Assembly: GCF_000002425.4 (NCBI RefSeq)
Contig: NC_037271.1
Location: 9,537,272 to 9,601,271, forward strand
Source: Physcomitrium patens
Lineage: Eukaryota > Streptophyta > Bryopsida > Funariales > Funariaceae
Direction: 5' to 3'
Length of the DNA: 64,000 nucleotides
Positions 1 to 13,029 of this stretch are shown in pieces. The translations under genes were made by a program, and so were the position numbers. Every line of letters begins with the position of its first letter. Position 1 is the first letter of the stretch. Under the pieces are notes generated by a model. The model was given only the letters and a program-made list of their open reading frames with translations. It did not search any database and was not told the origin of the DNA.

Positions 1-791
1 TCTTGACTGCTTAAAATGTTATGAAAGGAAAAGCTATTGGATGAAATTTTTCATCTGTTTCTATTTGTAAGAATACGACATCCAAAAAAAAGTCTGATAT
101 TTTCATAAAAAATGGCTAAGAAAAATCGACGAGGTACAAGATTGGTGTAGAAACAAAGGTTGTTTTCAAAGATTCAAATGCTACTTCTCTTTCTTAATTC
201 CATTGAAGTTTGTCTTTACAAGTCAAACGTGTAAGTGGAGCTGCAATTTGAGAAAAGTCTTTGATGAAGATCTAATAGTAGTTGGCAAATTCCAAGAAGC
301 ATTAGACATCTCTTATCATTTTTGTGATCTTCCAATCCATAATAGTTTGAATTTTCTTAGAATACATCATAAGTCCATCATTTGAAATGATGTATCCCAA
401 GAAGTTGACTTGAGTAGTGTAAAATATACACTTTTCTATCTTGGCATAGAGTCCCACATCTCTTAGTTTTTGTAAAATATGATGAACATGAAGTTCATGT
501 TCTTCTGAGTTCTTAGAATAGATTAAGATGTCATCTATGTAACAGATAATAAAATCATCTAAAAACATTTGAAAGAAATCATTCATTAAATGTTGAAATG
601 TCGCTGGTGCATTTGTAAGTGCAAAAAGCATGACATTGTATTTGAAATGTGCATATCTTATTTGAAACATAGTCTTCCATTCATCTCTTTCTTTGATGCA
701 TACCAGATTGTGTGCTCCTTGTAGATCTATTTTTGTATAGATCTTAGCTTCATTCAACTCATCAAGGAATCTAGATATCAAAGGTAGCGGT
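1..791 (-). pseudogene. RT palm and RNase H fragment of copy A2
   Basis: The minus strand encodes the central part of a Ty3/gypsy reverse transcriptase. The polymerase motif appears as YIDDILIYSK, preceded by a recognisable LTNAPATFQHLMND block and followed by the thumb motif FLGYIISNDGL. The open part is 302-817; the last residues of that frame come from the inserted LTR, so the RT itself stops at 791. RNase H similarity continues to position 1 with stops. Compared with copy A, residues such as the G of FGLTN are changed. It is not functional. Confidence 0.9.
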
Positions 792-2046
792 GTCGGAGTA
801 GAGAGAATTTGCCTCAAGAAAGTGCTAGGCTTTTGGCTGCCACTAAATGCTCAATCAAGTCTAAGATATAAAGGTATTAAGTTTATATATATAATATATT
901 CTTTTTTAGGGCAATTACATCAAAACATAAGCCAAGTACAAAAAAAACATCCAAATGTATGATAAAATATCTTAAAACCTTATATATCCTTATGAAAAAT
1001 GTTTCTCAAACTTCAACAGCTCATATCTCACGATTGGACTATTCAAAAAATCCTAAATTTTACATGAAGTATTGATATACTTTCAAAAAATTCTACAAAA
1101 AAATTCAATTAAAGATTCATTACGAATCTTGAGATATCACCAAAATCCTAATAATAGCTTTAAATCCTAGCTTACATACACTTGTATACTAATTTCTTCA
1201 TATCTCACAAAATAAGTACTCAAATACCATGAAACTTTCATCTATAGCTTTTTAACTTAATATTTCACACTTATAAAAATTTTGAGCTAAAAAATCGTCC
1301 AGAAACTTAAGTTATGGCTCCAACCATTACTATCAATAAAATGACTCACTCACTACCTTTGAATTACATGTATTGTCTTCAATGCCCTATAACTCCTTCA
1401 TTGAGATTTGGAATTTATCAAATAGTATATATAAAATATAGCCAAAAAAGTGTACTCTCTAATTATAGTCATTGATCTTTTATTGCTCTTTGTACGCATA
1501 TATTATACTTCAAAGAGTGACTATAGGTACAAATTTGACACCTTAACTTTGAACATCTATATCTCTTTTAAAAAACTTGAAATCATACAAACTCTTCATC
1601 CAAAATATACACAAAACCTTGAACTTGCTGATTCTAGCCTCCAAAGTTCGAATGACTTCGAAAGAGAAACCCTAATCCCTAATAAGGCCTTAAACAATGT
1701 CCTTTAAGCCTATTAGACATGGCCTTCAACCAATAGGAATGAAGTTTTCCATTCCTTGCCTTTGTCCAACCATGCCTTGGCTTTCATCCCTTCTAATAAG
1801 CCTCTTGTTAGTTAAGAAATTCTTCTTTAGGCTCTAATCTCCTCTTAAGGTTCTATACTAAATATTTAGGTTCTATAATATTTTTTTTTGAAATGCTATA
1901 AGTAAAAAGTTAAACTTAAGATAAAATTTCTTAAATCCACTCTTTTTAAATTAATCTATTTAACCATTCTAACATACACCAAGTCTTATGAACATATTAC
2001 ATGTTCTAAGTAATTTTTACATACTCTAAAATTTTACAATATAAGA
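792..2046 (-). mobile_element. Solo LTR of the B/C lineage, inserted in the A2 RT
   Basis: A block of about 1.25 kb aligns end to end with the LTR of the C element (56122-57388): same start TGTCGRRGTAGAGAG, same internal blocks and matching far end. No internal retrotransposon sequence accompanies it, so it is a solo LTR left by LTR-LTR recombination. It splits one RT reading frame into halves at 302-791 and 2047 onward. Flanks GCGG (788-791) and GCAG (2047-2050) fit a 4-bp target duplication with one transition. Relative to the C element its sense is minus. Confidence 0.85.
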
Positions 2047-2330
2047 GCAGATACATGTTCTTGATGGTGATTTTATTGAGTCTTCGATAATCGACACACA
2101 TCTGTAATGATCCATTTTTTTTCTTCATAAATAAAATTGGAGCTCCTTCAAGAGATTTGGAATGGCATATGAAGTTTTTGGCCAAATTCTCTTCAATATA
2201 CTCCTTGAGTTCAGCCAATTCATTTTGAGATAAATTGTACATTGGTCCAAATGGAGATTGTGCTCTTTCTTGAAGGTCAGTTGAGCAGTCATAGAAATGA
2301 TGTTTAGGAAGAGTATCGGCATTCTTTTTC
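2047..2330 (-). pseudogene. RT N-terminal fragment of copy A2
   Basis: The minus strand encodes the start of reverse transcriptase: a [20 protein letters not shown] leader, then [20 protein letters not shown], the conserved finger region that contacts nucleotide and template in Ty3/gypsy RTs. It joins the fragment ending at 791 once the inserted LTR is removed. The intervening linker toward the protease (2330-2557) is also recognisable but shifted in frame. Not functional. Confidence 0.85.
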
Positions 2331-2557
2331 TCAAATATATCTTAAAAATCTTGATATTGGCTTGAAATGCCACTTGAAGTCTTTCCACCAATAGAAATAA
2401 GTGTGGCATAAATGACATAAGGTGATCCTTCTTTTGCAGCATGTAGAAAAGCTCTTGCACTTACAAATATAAGTTTAATTGTACTAGACTTATGACTTTC
2501 TACTTGATTAACTATGCTCTTAGTTATACTTTTAAAAAAGTCAAGACTACGAGAAGT

Positions 2558-2944
2558 TCAATCTATTTTAGGATTATATTTTTTTAGCCATAATAAATCA
2601 AAAATGACTAGATTAGAAGGAGATCTAATGATATTAAATATTATAAAGCTACTATGACCATTAATTGCTACTTCTATAAGAAGAATTTCATGAGTAATAT
2701 CTCTTGAAGACAACGGATGACCATCTATGACTTCTACATGAATAGGTTTAGTTTTCTTCACTAAAAATATGTTATGTCTTTTAGCAAATTCTTCATCTAA
2801 GAAACATGCTGAGGTTTGTGAATCTAGCAAGGCAGAGGCTTTGTAATGTTTAGGTCCTAAAATAATATTTATTGTAAAACATGGAGAGGGTTCTGAGGAA
2901 AGGATAAGATCTTCAGTAGGTGTTGTACAAGGTTCCAACCGCAC
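2558..2944 (-). pseudogene. Retropepsin-like protease of copy A2
   Basis: This 128-residue minus-strand stretch matches the protease region of copy A (16403-17005). The active-site loop reads ALLDSQTSACFLDEEF, so the aspartate is present but the usual glycine of the D-[ST]-G triad is not. A second conserved block, NLVIFDLLWLKKYNP, corresponds to the flap/ILG region. It lies in the -1 frame relative to gag, as in copy A. Broken at the C-terminus and not active. Confidence 0.8.
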
Positions 2945-2958
2945 GGTCTCTATTGTAG

Positions 2959-3957
2959 CTAGACAAATTTATTTTTTGACATGCTATCTTCTTTGATCAC
3001 AGTACTCCTCATTTTATGGTTCCATTGCTTCTTTGGGTAATGTTCAGCAATGTACTTAGGTTCTCCACAATATAAGCACAATCCTTCATAACGACGACGA
3101 GTATTTTCTTGCTCAGTAAGAGGTTTGAAATGTACTGCATCAATTTGCATATCCTCTACTTCCGAAAGTATGTGTTGAAGATATGTTGGTATTGCTATTG
3201 AATTATAGTTACGTTGAGATCTACTTGTACAGTTCTTAGATCGAAATTTAAAAAGATAATTTTTGTACTTCACAGCAAAGTCAATTGCTTGACTCAATGT
3301 TTGAGAATCAGGTAAGTTGAGCATTACTTTTTTTACCTCATATTGTAATCTACAAAAAAATTGGCTAATAAGTGTAGCATCATCCTACTTAATATCAGTT
3401 GCAAGTTGTCAAAATTGTGAAGCATACAACATTATCAATCGATTTTCTTGTCATAAAATACAGATCTTATTAGTTGCAACATGAATTGCATCATGTTCTC
3501 CATACATAGATCAAAACTTTGTCAAAAAAACCTCTAGATTATCCAATATTGGATCTCGTCATTCAAGAAGAGATGAAAACCATGATAATGCTGAACCTGA
3601 AAGAAGCATACCAATGAATCTAACTTGCGATCCTGAAATTAGATAGCTTTGGGGTTGAAGTTCAATCACAAGTTATACTTGATTGATAAATCCTCTAAAT
3701 TTTGATCTGGTGCTATCAAACTTCTTAGGTAGGACAATTCTTAGTTCTCTAATACTAGAAAGGCATTCTACCATAGGAAAAAGAATATGATTTGGTGTAG
3801 ATGTTGAAGGAGCTCCTATCATTTCTATATCTTCACTTCCTGTCAATCTTGTTGCTCCTTGTGGTGGTAAATTAAATTGATGCATCGCAAGCATTAACTT
3901 CCTCAATTGCTCTTGCATTTGTACCATTGCACTCTTTATTTCAATAAATTTTGCCAT
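2959..3957 (-). pseudogene. Gag of copy A2 with degraded zinc knuckle
   Basis: The minus strand starts with MAKFIEIKSAMVQMQEQLR at 3957 and matches copy A gag throughout, including LPKKFDSTRSKFRGFINQV and LNLPDSQTLSQAIDFAVKY. Stops interrupt 3325-3672. The CCHC knuckle reads CLYCGEPKYIAEHY: the first two cysteines are kept, while the histidine and last cysteine are both tyrosine, each explainable by one transition. Just before the end, the bases at 2971-2977 form a perfect A AAA AAT slippery heptamer in the gag frame. Confidence 0.85.
2971..2977 (-). promoter_or_regulatory. Candidate -1 frameshift heptamer, gag/pol of A2
   Basis: In the gag frame the minus strand reads TCA AAA AAT, a canonical X XXY YYZ slippery site. 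Protease follows in the -1 frame. Copy A has A GAA AAC at the same place (17032-17038), one purine transition away. The conserved CTA CAA TAG gag terminus follows a few codons downstream. Confidence 0.6.
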
Positions 3958-4169
3958 GATAACACTTAGAAAAGAGAAGATGTTTAATATTCCTTAAGAC
4001 AAATAGAAGAGAGGACTTGAGAACAAAGAAAATATTAAGGACAATATCAGTTTAGAAGAGGGTAATTTGTAACTTTTAATATGCTTGTGTCTTATCAAGA
4101 AAAAAGGGTAATCTACTCTTAATCAAGATTAGACAAAGCTCTGATATTGTAAGTGTACTCTTATCAATC
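3958..4169 (-). other. 5' leader of A2 with displaced primer-binding-like site
   Basis: This is the untranslated leader between the 5' LTR and gag. At 4136-4148 the minus strand reads ACAATATCAGAGC, whose last nine bases match the usual plant initiator-methionine tRNA primer-binding sequence (TGGTATCAGAGC). It lies about 22 bases from the LTR end rather than next to it. Copy A has the identical arrangement. Confidence 0.5.
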
Positions 4170-4727
4170 TGTCAAGAATAAGAACTTGATAAAAACAACT
4201 AAAGAAGTGAGACTTTTTTTAAAGAAAGATGACAAAATAGAAATAACTTGATGTATATATTAAAAAAAAAATTGGAATGGCTATTGCCAAAAGACAAGAA
4301 AACTAAATACCATTGAAACTAGATTAGAAGCAAGAAAAGAATTGACAAGAGTGAAGAAGGCTTTACTCTTGTCTCTATATATACTATCTAACTAGGGGCT
4401 ATATGGCAATGTTCTATAGGACCTCCAATATGTGTTGACTTTGTAGGACACATGCCTTGACATACAAGGCAAGTTTTTCTACATATAAGCCATATAGTTA
4501 GCATGGTCTTTAAGCTAACAACATGTGTGGCACATGGCCAACTTGTTGACCACGTTTCTAATCCAAAAAATCAATTAAAGACACCTATAAAGTCAAAGCA
4601 GTATCTATGAAGCTTCTTGGAAGCTATTACAGTAAATATTATAGAATTAACTTATTTTTACATACCTTTACTTACTTCTACCTATTTATATATGTAATTT
4701 TTAGCTTACATGCATATGTCCATGACA
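4170..4727 (-). repeat. 5' LTR of copy A2
   Basis: The block aligns with the 538-bp LTRs of copy A across its length, sharing the segment TGGCTATTGCCAAAAGACAA, with ends TGTC and GACA. It is about 558 bp and clearly more diverged than the two copy A LTRs are from each other. The gag sequence of copy E, on the opposite strand, begins directly after it. Confidence 0.85.
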
Positions 4728-4739
4728 TAGAAGGTAGAA

Positions 4740-5335
4740 AAATCAATATGATAGAGTCTAAAGAGATCAATTTAGATTTTATTATTGATGCTCTTGAAGC
4801 ATTGAGGATTAGAATAAAGACTTTGTCAAAGTAGAATGAAGAACTACATATGACCATACATAATGGTCAAGGAGCCGGAGTGCCTCAACTATCACACCAA
4901 ATGGCAATAGAGGTTCCAAATTTTCAAATGATTATATCTACTTCAACAAATATGGGAGGTGCATCTACTCAAGGTAATGATCTTACAACAATAACAGCAA
5001 AAGAATCAAGAATTAGCGTTACAAAAAAGTTCAATGACACCTATTCAAAATTTCGTGGTTGTGTAAACTAAGTATGATTCATCACCTTACTTCAGCGTCA
5101 TTGATATTCTACTAAAGTATCTTATGTTGGTTTGATTAGAACCTTACTTTTAGATTAAGCAATATCTTGATTTGCTCCATTATTTGAAAAGAATTCTCCT
5201 ATATTGCATAATTTTGAAGCATTTGGTGAATATGATAAGATTCATTCTTCAACAACTAAAATTTAAAGCCTTTGATAAAGAATGCATTCTGCATCAATAT
5301 ATATCTTAGATATTTGACAATAAAGATGTGTAGAA
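4740..5335 (+). pseudogene. Gag N-terminal part of copy E
   Basis: The plus strand encodes a gag-like sequence with stops. The diagnostic block reads ISVTKKFNDTYSKFRGCVN, matching the copy A block LPKKFDGTRSKFRGFINQV. Further matches continue to about 5335, where the foreign block begins; the equivalent of the copy A segment around TNKIQILRQENRSVIVYASQ is split there. The remainder of gag resumes at about 6201. Not functional. Confidence 0.75.
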
Positions 5336-6200
5336 TGGGTAGGATTTTTTTTGTTTTATAATACATAATATGTAGAATTAAGAGAAGCTAGTAAACTGAT
5401 GAATGGATAGTTTAGAAGGCAAGATGGATGATGTAGTCAGAAAAAGTAGTTATCATTGGCTGTGTAGTAGTTGGTATTTTAAAAAAAGTATAAGTAGTTT
5501 GAAGAAAAAGTAGACAAGGCTAGACTATAATAGTCATGAGTCAAGGTAAGCTTGGTGCTATCTCTTTGTTTCTTTATTTCTTTTTTTTTTATAGAAGAAG
5601 AATAATAGATAGCATTTGATTAATGTAAAGTGAAATTCTAGAATGAAAGAAAGAATTAATTTATATGATGTCAAATGAGAAATTAAATTTATTGTGTGTT
5701 GATTTATAAGTGAAGGATTGAAAAGTCAATAACTGAAGATATTTGTGAAGTATATATATGACTAGAAGGATTATAATATATTAATTTTTGAGAGTTGAGA
5801 GTGTATTATAAGAAAAAGTCTATGGAACTTAGAATTGAATGAAGTAAATTATTAGAAATGGAAGTTAATTTTGGAAAATTCAAGTGATTGGATTATGGAA
5901 TGTTTTATGCAATCTTTTATGATAGTATAGTATTACCTATTGTTATCATAAGTTAGGAAAGGAGAGGAGATAGTGAATGCAAAAGATAGAATTATCAATT
6001 TTAATATTTTATTTGATAGAATGAGGGAGGCATTATAGCTTTCTTGGTTGTTTTAGTTGATCAAGAGACAGTTAATTGTATGACTCTAATGTCAAAACTC
6101 ATGTAGATCATCTTTCTCTATATTCAAATTTTCTTATACAACTTTATTCTGATTAGATTAGTTTAAAGTAAGTAAAATGATAATCACAATATATAATATA
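5336..6200 (+). mobile_element. D-family terminal block (solo LTR or similar) in E gag
   Basis: About 870 bp of non-gag DNA interrupts gag. It aligns, in the opposite orientation, with 53690-54547, the block following the D coding sequence: for example GAGTCAAGGTAAGCTTGGTG here against GAGCCGAGGTAAGCTTGGTG there, and the matching ends. It starts TGTAGAATGGG. The flanks TTGACAATAAAGATG (left) and TTGACGAGAAGATG (right, near 6209) look like a duplication of about 15 bp, longer than LTR integrases make. A solo LTR is the simple reading; a target-primed element is the alternative. Confidence 0.55.
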
Positions 6201-6375
6201 AATTGACGAGAAGATGCATTGATGAGCTAATTTCATTGAAGATTAAAAGATGATATCAAGGACTTGTTGTTATCTATGTTAGATCTTCAAACACTCAATA
6301 AAGCCATTAATCAAGCTATGAGGTGCAATAACCATATATTTCAATGATGATAAGATAAATGTTATTTAATTACGT

Positions 6376-7624
6376 TGTCAGGGTAGAGAGAGTTTGCCTC
6401 AAGAAAGCTTTAGGCTCCTAGCTGCCACTAATTGCTCAATCAAGTCTTGAGATAAGAAAGTCCAAGTTTATATATATATAACACTTTTAGATGCTATTAT
6501 ACCAAATATATAAGTCTTAAGTTCCCAAAAATATCCAAAATATGATAAAACCTCTAAATCCTTTAATATCTTTATGGAGTATTATTCCTGAACTTCAAAA
6601 ATTCATATCTTTGAATGGAACTATTTAAACATACTAAAATTTTACTAAAATTACTAGTATACTTCTAACAACTACGACAACAAATTTCAACTACAAATTT
6701 ATTGCAAAACTTAAGATATTGCTAAAATCCTAATAGTAGCTTCAAACCCTAGTTTTTATACACCTTCATGCAAATTTCTTCATATCTCACAAATTAAATA
6801 TTCAAATTCCACAAAAAATTTATATATATATAGCTTTTTAATACAATTATCTACCTTTTTCAAAAGATCTTAGCTAAAAATTCGTCCAAAAATCCAAGAT
6901 ATGGCTCAAACTATTACTATGAACTAAATCACTTACTACCTTTGATTTAGATGTGCTGACTTCAATCCTCTATAACTTCTTTATTTAGACTCCAAATTTA
7001 TCAAAAAATTATAAAAAATATAGTAAAAAAAGTGTTCTCTCCAACTCTAGTCATTGATCCTTTGTTGCTCTTTGTAAACATATATTATGTCCCAAAGAGT
7101 GACAATAGGTATAAAATTAATACCTTAACTTTGAACTCCAATAACTCCTTTATAAAAACTTCAAATCACACAAAATTTGCATCCAATCCATATTCAAAAA
7201 CCTAAACTTGATGATTCTAGCCTCCAAAGCTCGAATAATTTTGAAAGAAAAATCTTAATCCCTAATAAGGCATTGGGCAGCCTCATTGAAGTCCATTGGA
7301 CAAGGCCTTCGATCCATAGGAATGAAGATCCTCATTTCTTGCCTTCATCCAACCATGCCTTGCTTTCATCCCTCCCAATAAATCTCCTATTAGTTAAGAT
7401 TTTCTTCTTTAGGCTCTTATCTCCTATCAAGGCTTTATACTAAATATTTAGATCTTATAATTTTTTTAAATACTATAATCAAAAAAGATAAAATTTAAAA
7501 TATATTTTTTTATATCCACTCTCTTTAAATTAATCTATTAACCATTCTTACATATACTAAGATTTATAATTATATTATATGTTCTAAATAATTTTTACAC
7601 ACTATAAGAAATTACAGTACGACA
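6376..7624 (-). mobile_element. Solo LTR of the B/C lineage, inserted in E gag
   Basis: This 1249-bp block aligns end to end with the C element LTR. It begins TGTCAGGGTAGAGAG and ends ACAGTACGACA. It splits E gag between the segment ending near 6375 (matching the copy A block LMLNLPDPQTLSQAIDFAVK) and the zinc-knuckle segment starting at 7625. Flanks are ACGT (6372-6375) and ATGC (7625-7628), two transitions apart, which could be a decayed 4-bp target duplication. Confidence 0.85.
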
Positions 7625-8350
7625 ATGCCACATATATACACCAATTATTTTGCAGCTTCTTCACCATCCAATTCTAATGAGCATTTGGAATCAAAAGATA
7701 TATAGATTGATGCAGTTTGCTTCAAACCTCTTTTTGAGCAAGAAAAAAAATATTGAAGGAAATTCGGCCTATGCTTATATTATAAAAAACTTAGCCATAA
7801 GGTGAATAATTGTTCAGAGAAATACTAGCATAGATATAGAATGAAGAGTGTGGCTACATCATCAAAAGCTTTACAAGAAAATAAAAGCATCTAACTAGAA
7901 TAAAGACTATGTGGCTGAATTCTTTACTATTATAAATCCAAAAAGATCTTGCACTCTCTACAAGTTCTTCTCATTGTTTTACTATATATGTATAATTAGG
8001 AGTCACAAAACTAGAGTGTCATGCATTAGTTGACTTAAGAGCTTCTATATATTTTATTGATGAAGAATATTTTAGATCATATAAAATTTGTACAGTCAAA
8101 AAATCCAAAGCCGTCTATCTAGAAGAAATAGATAGTTGACCTTTATCCTCTAAAGATATCACTCATGAAACAATTTCATTAGAAATAACCTTTGACAACC
8201 ATAACAGCCAAGTAGTATTCAATGTCATTAGATAACCATCAAGTTTAGTCATTTAAGATTCTCATGGCTTGAAAAATATAATCCACGAATAGATTGGATA
8301 TCCCAAAAGTTAGTTTTTTTCTAGTAAATCATAGAACTACCAAATCTTTG
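7625..8350 (+). pseudogene. Gag zinc knuckle and protease of copy E
   Basis: Plus strand with stops. The segment IDAVCFKPLFEQEK is the family A pre-knuckle motif; the knuckle itself reads LCLYYKKLSHKVNNC, keeping C, H and the last C but with the second cysteine changed to tyrosine. After about 7990 comes the protease, with ECHALVDLRASIYFIDEEYF as the active-site region. As in the other copies, the glycine after D-[ST] is missing. Not functional. Confidence 0.75.
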
Positions 8351-8579
8351 AAAAAACTTCTAATACCTGACAAGGTAAAACTAAAATAATATTTCTTTAC
8401 TAAAGATAAAATATTTATAAAGATGGCCAAATAAGGTATTATATTTGCTATCTATGCAAATCCACAATCAAAACCTGTGATTGCTACAATAATAATTCTA
8501 GAAATATATAAAAATTTTGTAAATATATTTGGAAAGAAAAATACAGACATCCTATCAAAGTATTGTCCTTACAATTGTA

Positions 8580-9999
<1,420 letters not shown>

Positions 10000-11276
10000 T
10001 GTTGTGATGTAAATACATTCATGTATAGAAACCTTGCTTGATTTACTCTTCTTTGAACTTTTATTAAGTTCTTTTTTCTTCTTATCAATCTAGTTTTTTT
10101 ATAGTTTTGGAGAAATTTTTCCAATTTCTTCTTTTTTATTTTCTAAAATTTTGGCTAAGTTTTATTTTATCTTTAATCTCAAATTTATCTTTGATTAAGC
10201 CTTGAATTTTTTTTTTTTTTTTTTTTTACTTTCTTTATAATCTTTGATTTTATTAGATTCAGAGTTATATTTGTAGATGTAAAAAGAATTTTGACTTTGA
10301 AGTTGTATTTAGGTTTTTTATTAAAGATAAATAGAAGTTTGAATAGTATTATTTAGCTGCCATTAATAGTATTGACTTAGAAGATTAGATTTGGTGTTTG
10401 TTTAATTTTAAACTATTAGTTTTTGACTTGGACTTTGAAGACCTTAGCTACAACTTCTTTGGCGAACTCAAAAGAAAAGAAGAGGGATTTTTTTTGTAAG
10501 TTGAGAAGAAGTATTCAAATAAAAAAGCTTCTTGGCATGATTTTAGGTAGAAAAAATGCATGAATTAGAGCTTGGATGAGAGAGTTATGCTTATTTAAAC
10601 TTAGGCTATTAATTTGATACCTACCATCACTTTTCTATGCATATTAGGAGTTTTAAGATACTAGTAAGAAATTAGGAAATTTGATCAAAAATTAGACTTT
10701 AAGTTTAATATTTTACGTCCAAAGATCAAAAGAATTGAGTCCAAAATGAGTGAGATATGGTTAGTTAAAACTAGTAAACTAAAACTAGGATTTTGAAGAA
10801 ATTAGAGAAATAGTTGGTTTTGATTTTAAGCTAGAACTTGAGCTTCAAGACGAATTTGAAGCTCATTTTTTGTATACATGTCACTTATGATATAAAAAGC
10901 CTATGCCTAAAATTTCATGTCATTTGAAGCTCCGACTTCAAAGAAATGGTAGAATTTGCTCTTAGGTATCTGAAGTTTTGACTTTTGAAGGTAGCTACTA
11001 TGGTTTTGGTGATATCAGACAATTTGTAACAAATTTGCAACTAAAAATTTGTATGATAATGATCAAAAGTACAAATTTTGTATCTCTAAATTTTAAGCTT
11101 ATTTGAATGACTAGATCTTAGGTTATAAATTTTTAAGCTTTAAGTTTGTTGGTATATTATAAACATAGTTTTATAAATACTCAAAGGGGGATTTAAGAAG
11201 GTTTTGTGCATATTGGACTCAATTTGAATATAAAGAGGGACCTTACATCTATCCAAAGTAGACTCTTATTATGACA
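10000..11276 (+). mobile_element. Diverged solo LTR of the B/C lineage in E integrase
   Basis: About 1277 bp separate the two halves of a conserved integrase motif, YYG and LPNDIISD. The insert starts TGTTGTGATGTAAATAC, like the sense start of the C LTR, ends TTATTATGACA, and shares internal blocks such as TTTTGGTGATATC with the reverse complement of 56122-57388. Flanks ATGG (9996-9999) and ACGG (11277-11280) differ by one transition and fit a 4-bp duplication. Similarity is low, so this is an old insertion or a sister family. Confidence 0.7.
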
Positions 11277-12160
11277 ACGGATTGCCAAATGACATTATAT
11301 CAGATTGTGGACTATAATTAGTATCAAGGTTTTAGAAGGTACTCTTGAAGATTCTTAAGATTGACATCAACCTTTTTTGTACCTTCTATCCTCAAACTTA
11401 TGGCCAAATAAAGTAGATCAATGAAATTCTTGAATAATTTTTGAGGTCAACTATTGACTATCAACGATCAACTCTCAATAAGACAACTGGACTTCCTACT
11501 TATTGTTGGCAGAGTTTACAAATAACAATACAATCTATGCATCTATCCAACAAACGCCATTCTACTCAAACTATGGTCATCATCTAAAGTTGGATATGAT
11601 AGAGCCTTCACAATCATCAAATCTAACAACAAAGGAGTTTGCTATGAAGATGGCCAAATTTCAAGCAACTATGAAGACTCACCTAAAAAGAGCTCAACAA
11701 CGTTATAAACTACTAGCAAATGAATTGAGGAAGGAAGATCTTTTATTCCAAGTTGGTGATAAAATGTGGCTTCTTTAGTGCAATATAATAATCAACAAGC
11801 CATGTGATAAGTTAGACTATCAAAGATTGGAATCATTTGTGATTCAAAAATAAATCAATAGCGTAACTTATCGCTTAAAATTACCTTTATCTATGAAGAT
11901 TCATCTAGTCTTTCATGTTTTACTTTTGAAAAGATAAAAAGAATGGAATATATCAGATCAAAGACAACCACCACTTCCTATAGTTGAAATCAATGATCAA
12001 GTTAAATTTGAAGTAGAAGAGTTATTGGATTAAAGAATAAGATATAGAAGGTATGAATATTTGGTCCATTGACATGGATATGATATAAATGATTGCATGT
12101 GGAAATTACTTGATAACTTTGTAAATACACAAATGAAGGTTCAATAGTTCCATCAATAAC
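11277..12160 (+). pseudogene. Integrase C-terminal part and chromodomain of copy E
   Basis: The integrase core resumes with GLPNDIISD, containing the second catalytic aspartate. The open stretch 11503-11778 carries FTNNNTIYASIQQTPFYSNY, matching the copy A block, and ends in VGDKMWLL. A chromodomain follows near 12000-12130 (EVEELLD then YEYLVH and HGYDINDCMW), the module that in chromoviruses directs integration to modified histones. A stop after LVH replaces the conserved tryptophan. Not functional. Confidence 0.8.
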
Positions 12161-12369
12161 ATCTATTTAGATCAAAAGTTGTAAAATGAAGAATAGTAGC
12201 TTAGTAAGATAGCTTCACCATGAAGTTTTTTAGTTCTTAGCCTTATAAAAAAGGAGAGGAGGCAGCCTCTGAAGAAGTAATTTTTTCAAATGTTTAGAAT
12301 AGTATAAATCAATAGTTCAAGTTTACGACCATAGCTTGTTTATATTTTTTTGGTCTTATCTACTTTATG

Positions 12370-12450
12370 TGATATAGGTAGTCAAGAGATAGATATCTTG
12401 TTGATCATACCATCTCAACCAAGTAGATTGTAGAAATGACCTCAAGATGA
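12370..12450 (+). pseudogene. Start of the extra 3' ORF of copy E, split by copy A
   Basis: Downstream of the chromodomain, the reading frame ending at 12450 continues in phase into 18770 onward when copy A and one target duplication are removed: the joined frame runs PQDEQPLRLQRHRK across the junction. This is the same extra ORF found intact in copy A at 13030-13422. Here it has stops, and only its N-terminal part lies left of the insertion. Confidence 0.6.
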
Positions 12451-12988
12451 TGTCAAAGACAAGAACTCGATGAAAAATAATTCAGACAAGTGAGCCTTCA
12501 CTCAAAGAGAGGTAAATAAACAAATATATATATTGAAAGAGAAATTGAAATGGCTATTGCCAAAAGACAAGAAAACTAGAGACCCTTGAAACTAGACTAG
12601 AAGCAAGAAAGGAGTTGACAAGAGTGAAGAGAGCTTCACTCTTGCCTCTATATATACTATCTAACTAGAAGCCACATGGCGATATTCTATAAGACCTCTA
12701 ATATGTGTTGACTTTCTAGGCCACATGTCTTTGCTTGCAAGGCAAGTTTTCTATGAGTGGACTACGTAGTTAGCTTGTCCTTCAAGCTACCAACATGTGT
12801 GGCACATGACTAACTTGTTGACTAAGTTTTTAATCTAAAAGTCAACTATGGACTCCTATAAGGTCAAAGCAGCATCTATGAAGCTTCTAGAAAGCTTTTA
12901 TAGAAGATATTGTACAATTAACCTACTTTTATCTACTTTTACATACTTTTATCGACTCTTGTAGGTAATTATATGTATATCCGTGATA
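12451..12988 (-). repeat. 3' LTR of copy A
   Basis: 538 bp, aligned without gaps to 18227-18764. It starts TGTCAAAGACAAG at the left and ends CCGTGATA at the right, where the other LTR has CTGAGACA. Differences from the 5' LTR are almost all transitions. It lies immediately left of the polypurine tract and right of the target duplication GATGA. Confidence 0.95.
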
Positions 12989-13002
12989 TTACCCCCCCTT
13001 CT
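12989..13002 (-). other. Polypurine tract of copy A
   Basis: The minus strand reads AGAAGGGGGGGTAA directly before the 3' LTR, the place where the RNA primer for plus-strand DNA synthesis is made. Copy E has GAAGCTAGAAGAGGAGG at the equivalent place near 19070. Confidence 0.85.
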
Positions 13003-13029
13003 AGGAACGAGTTCCACGAGGAGCGGTGA

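Larger units (their letters stand above)
1..4727 (-). mobile_element. Ty3/gypsy chromovirus copy A2, truncated by the window edge
   Basis: This is a degenerate family A element read on the minus strand. From its 5' end (right) it has an LTR at 4170-4727, gag, zinc knuckle, protease, reverse transcriptase and the start of RNase H, which runs off the left edge of the window. Order and sequence match the complete copy at 12451-18764. A solo LTR of another family (792-2046) splits the RT. Stops and substitutions are mostly transitions. Its 3' half, integrase and 3' LTR lie outside the window, so its length cannot be judged. Confidence 0.9.
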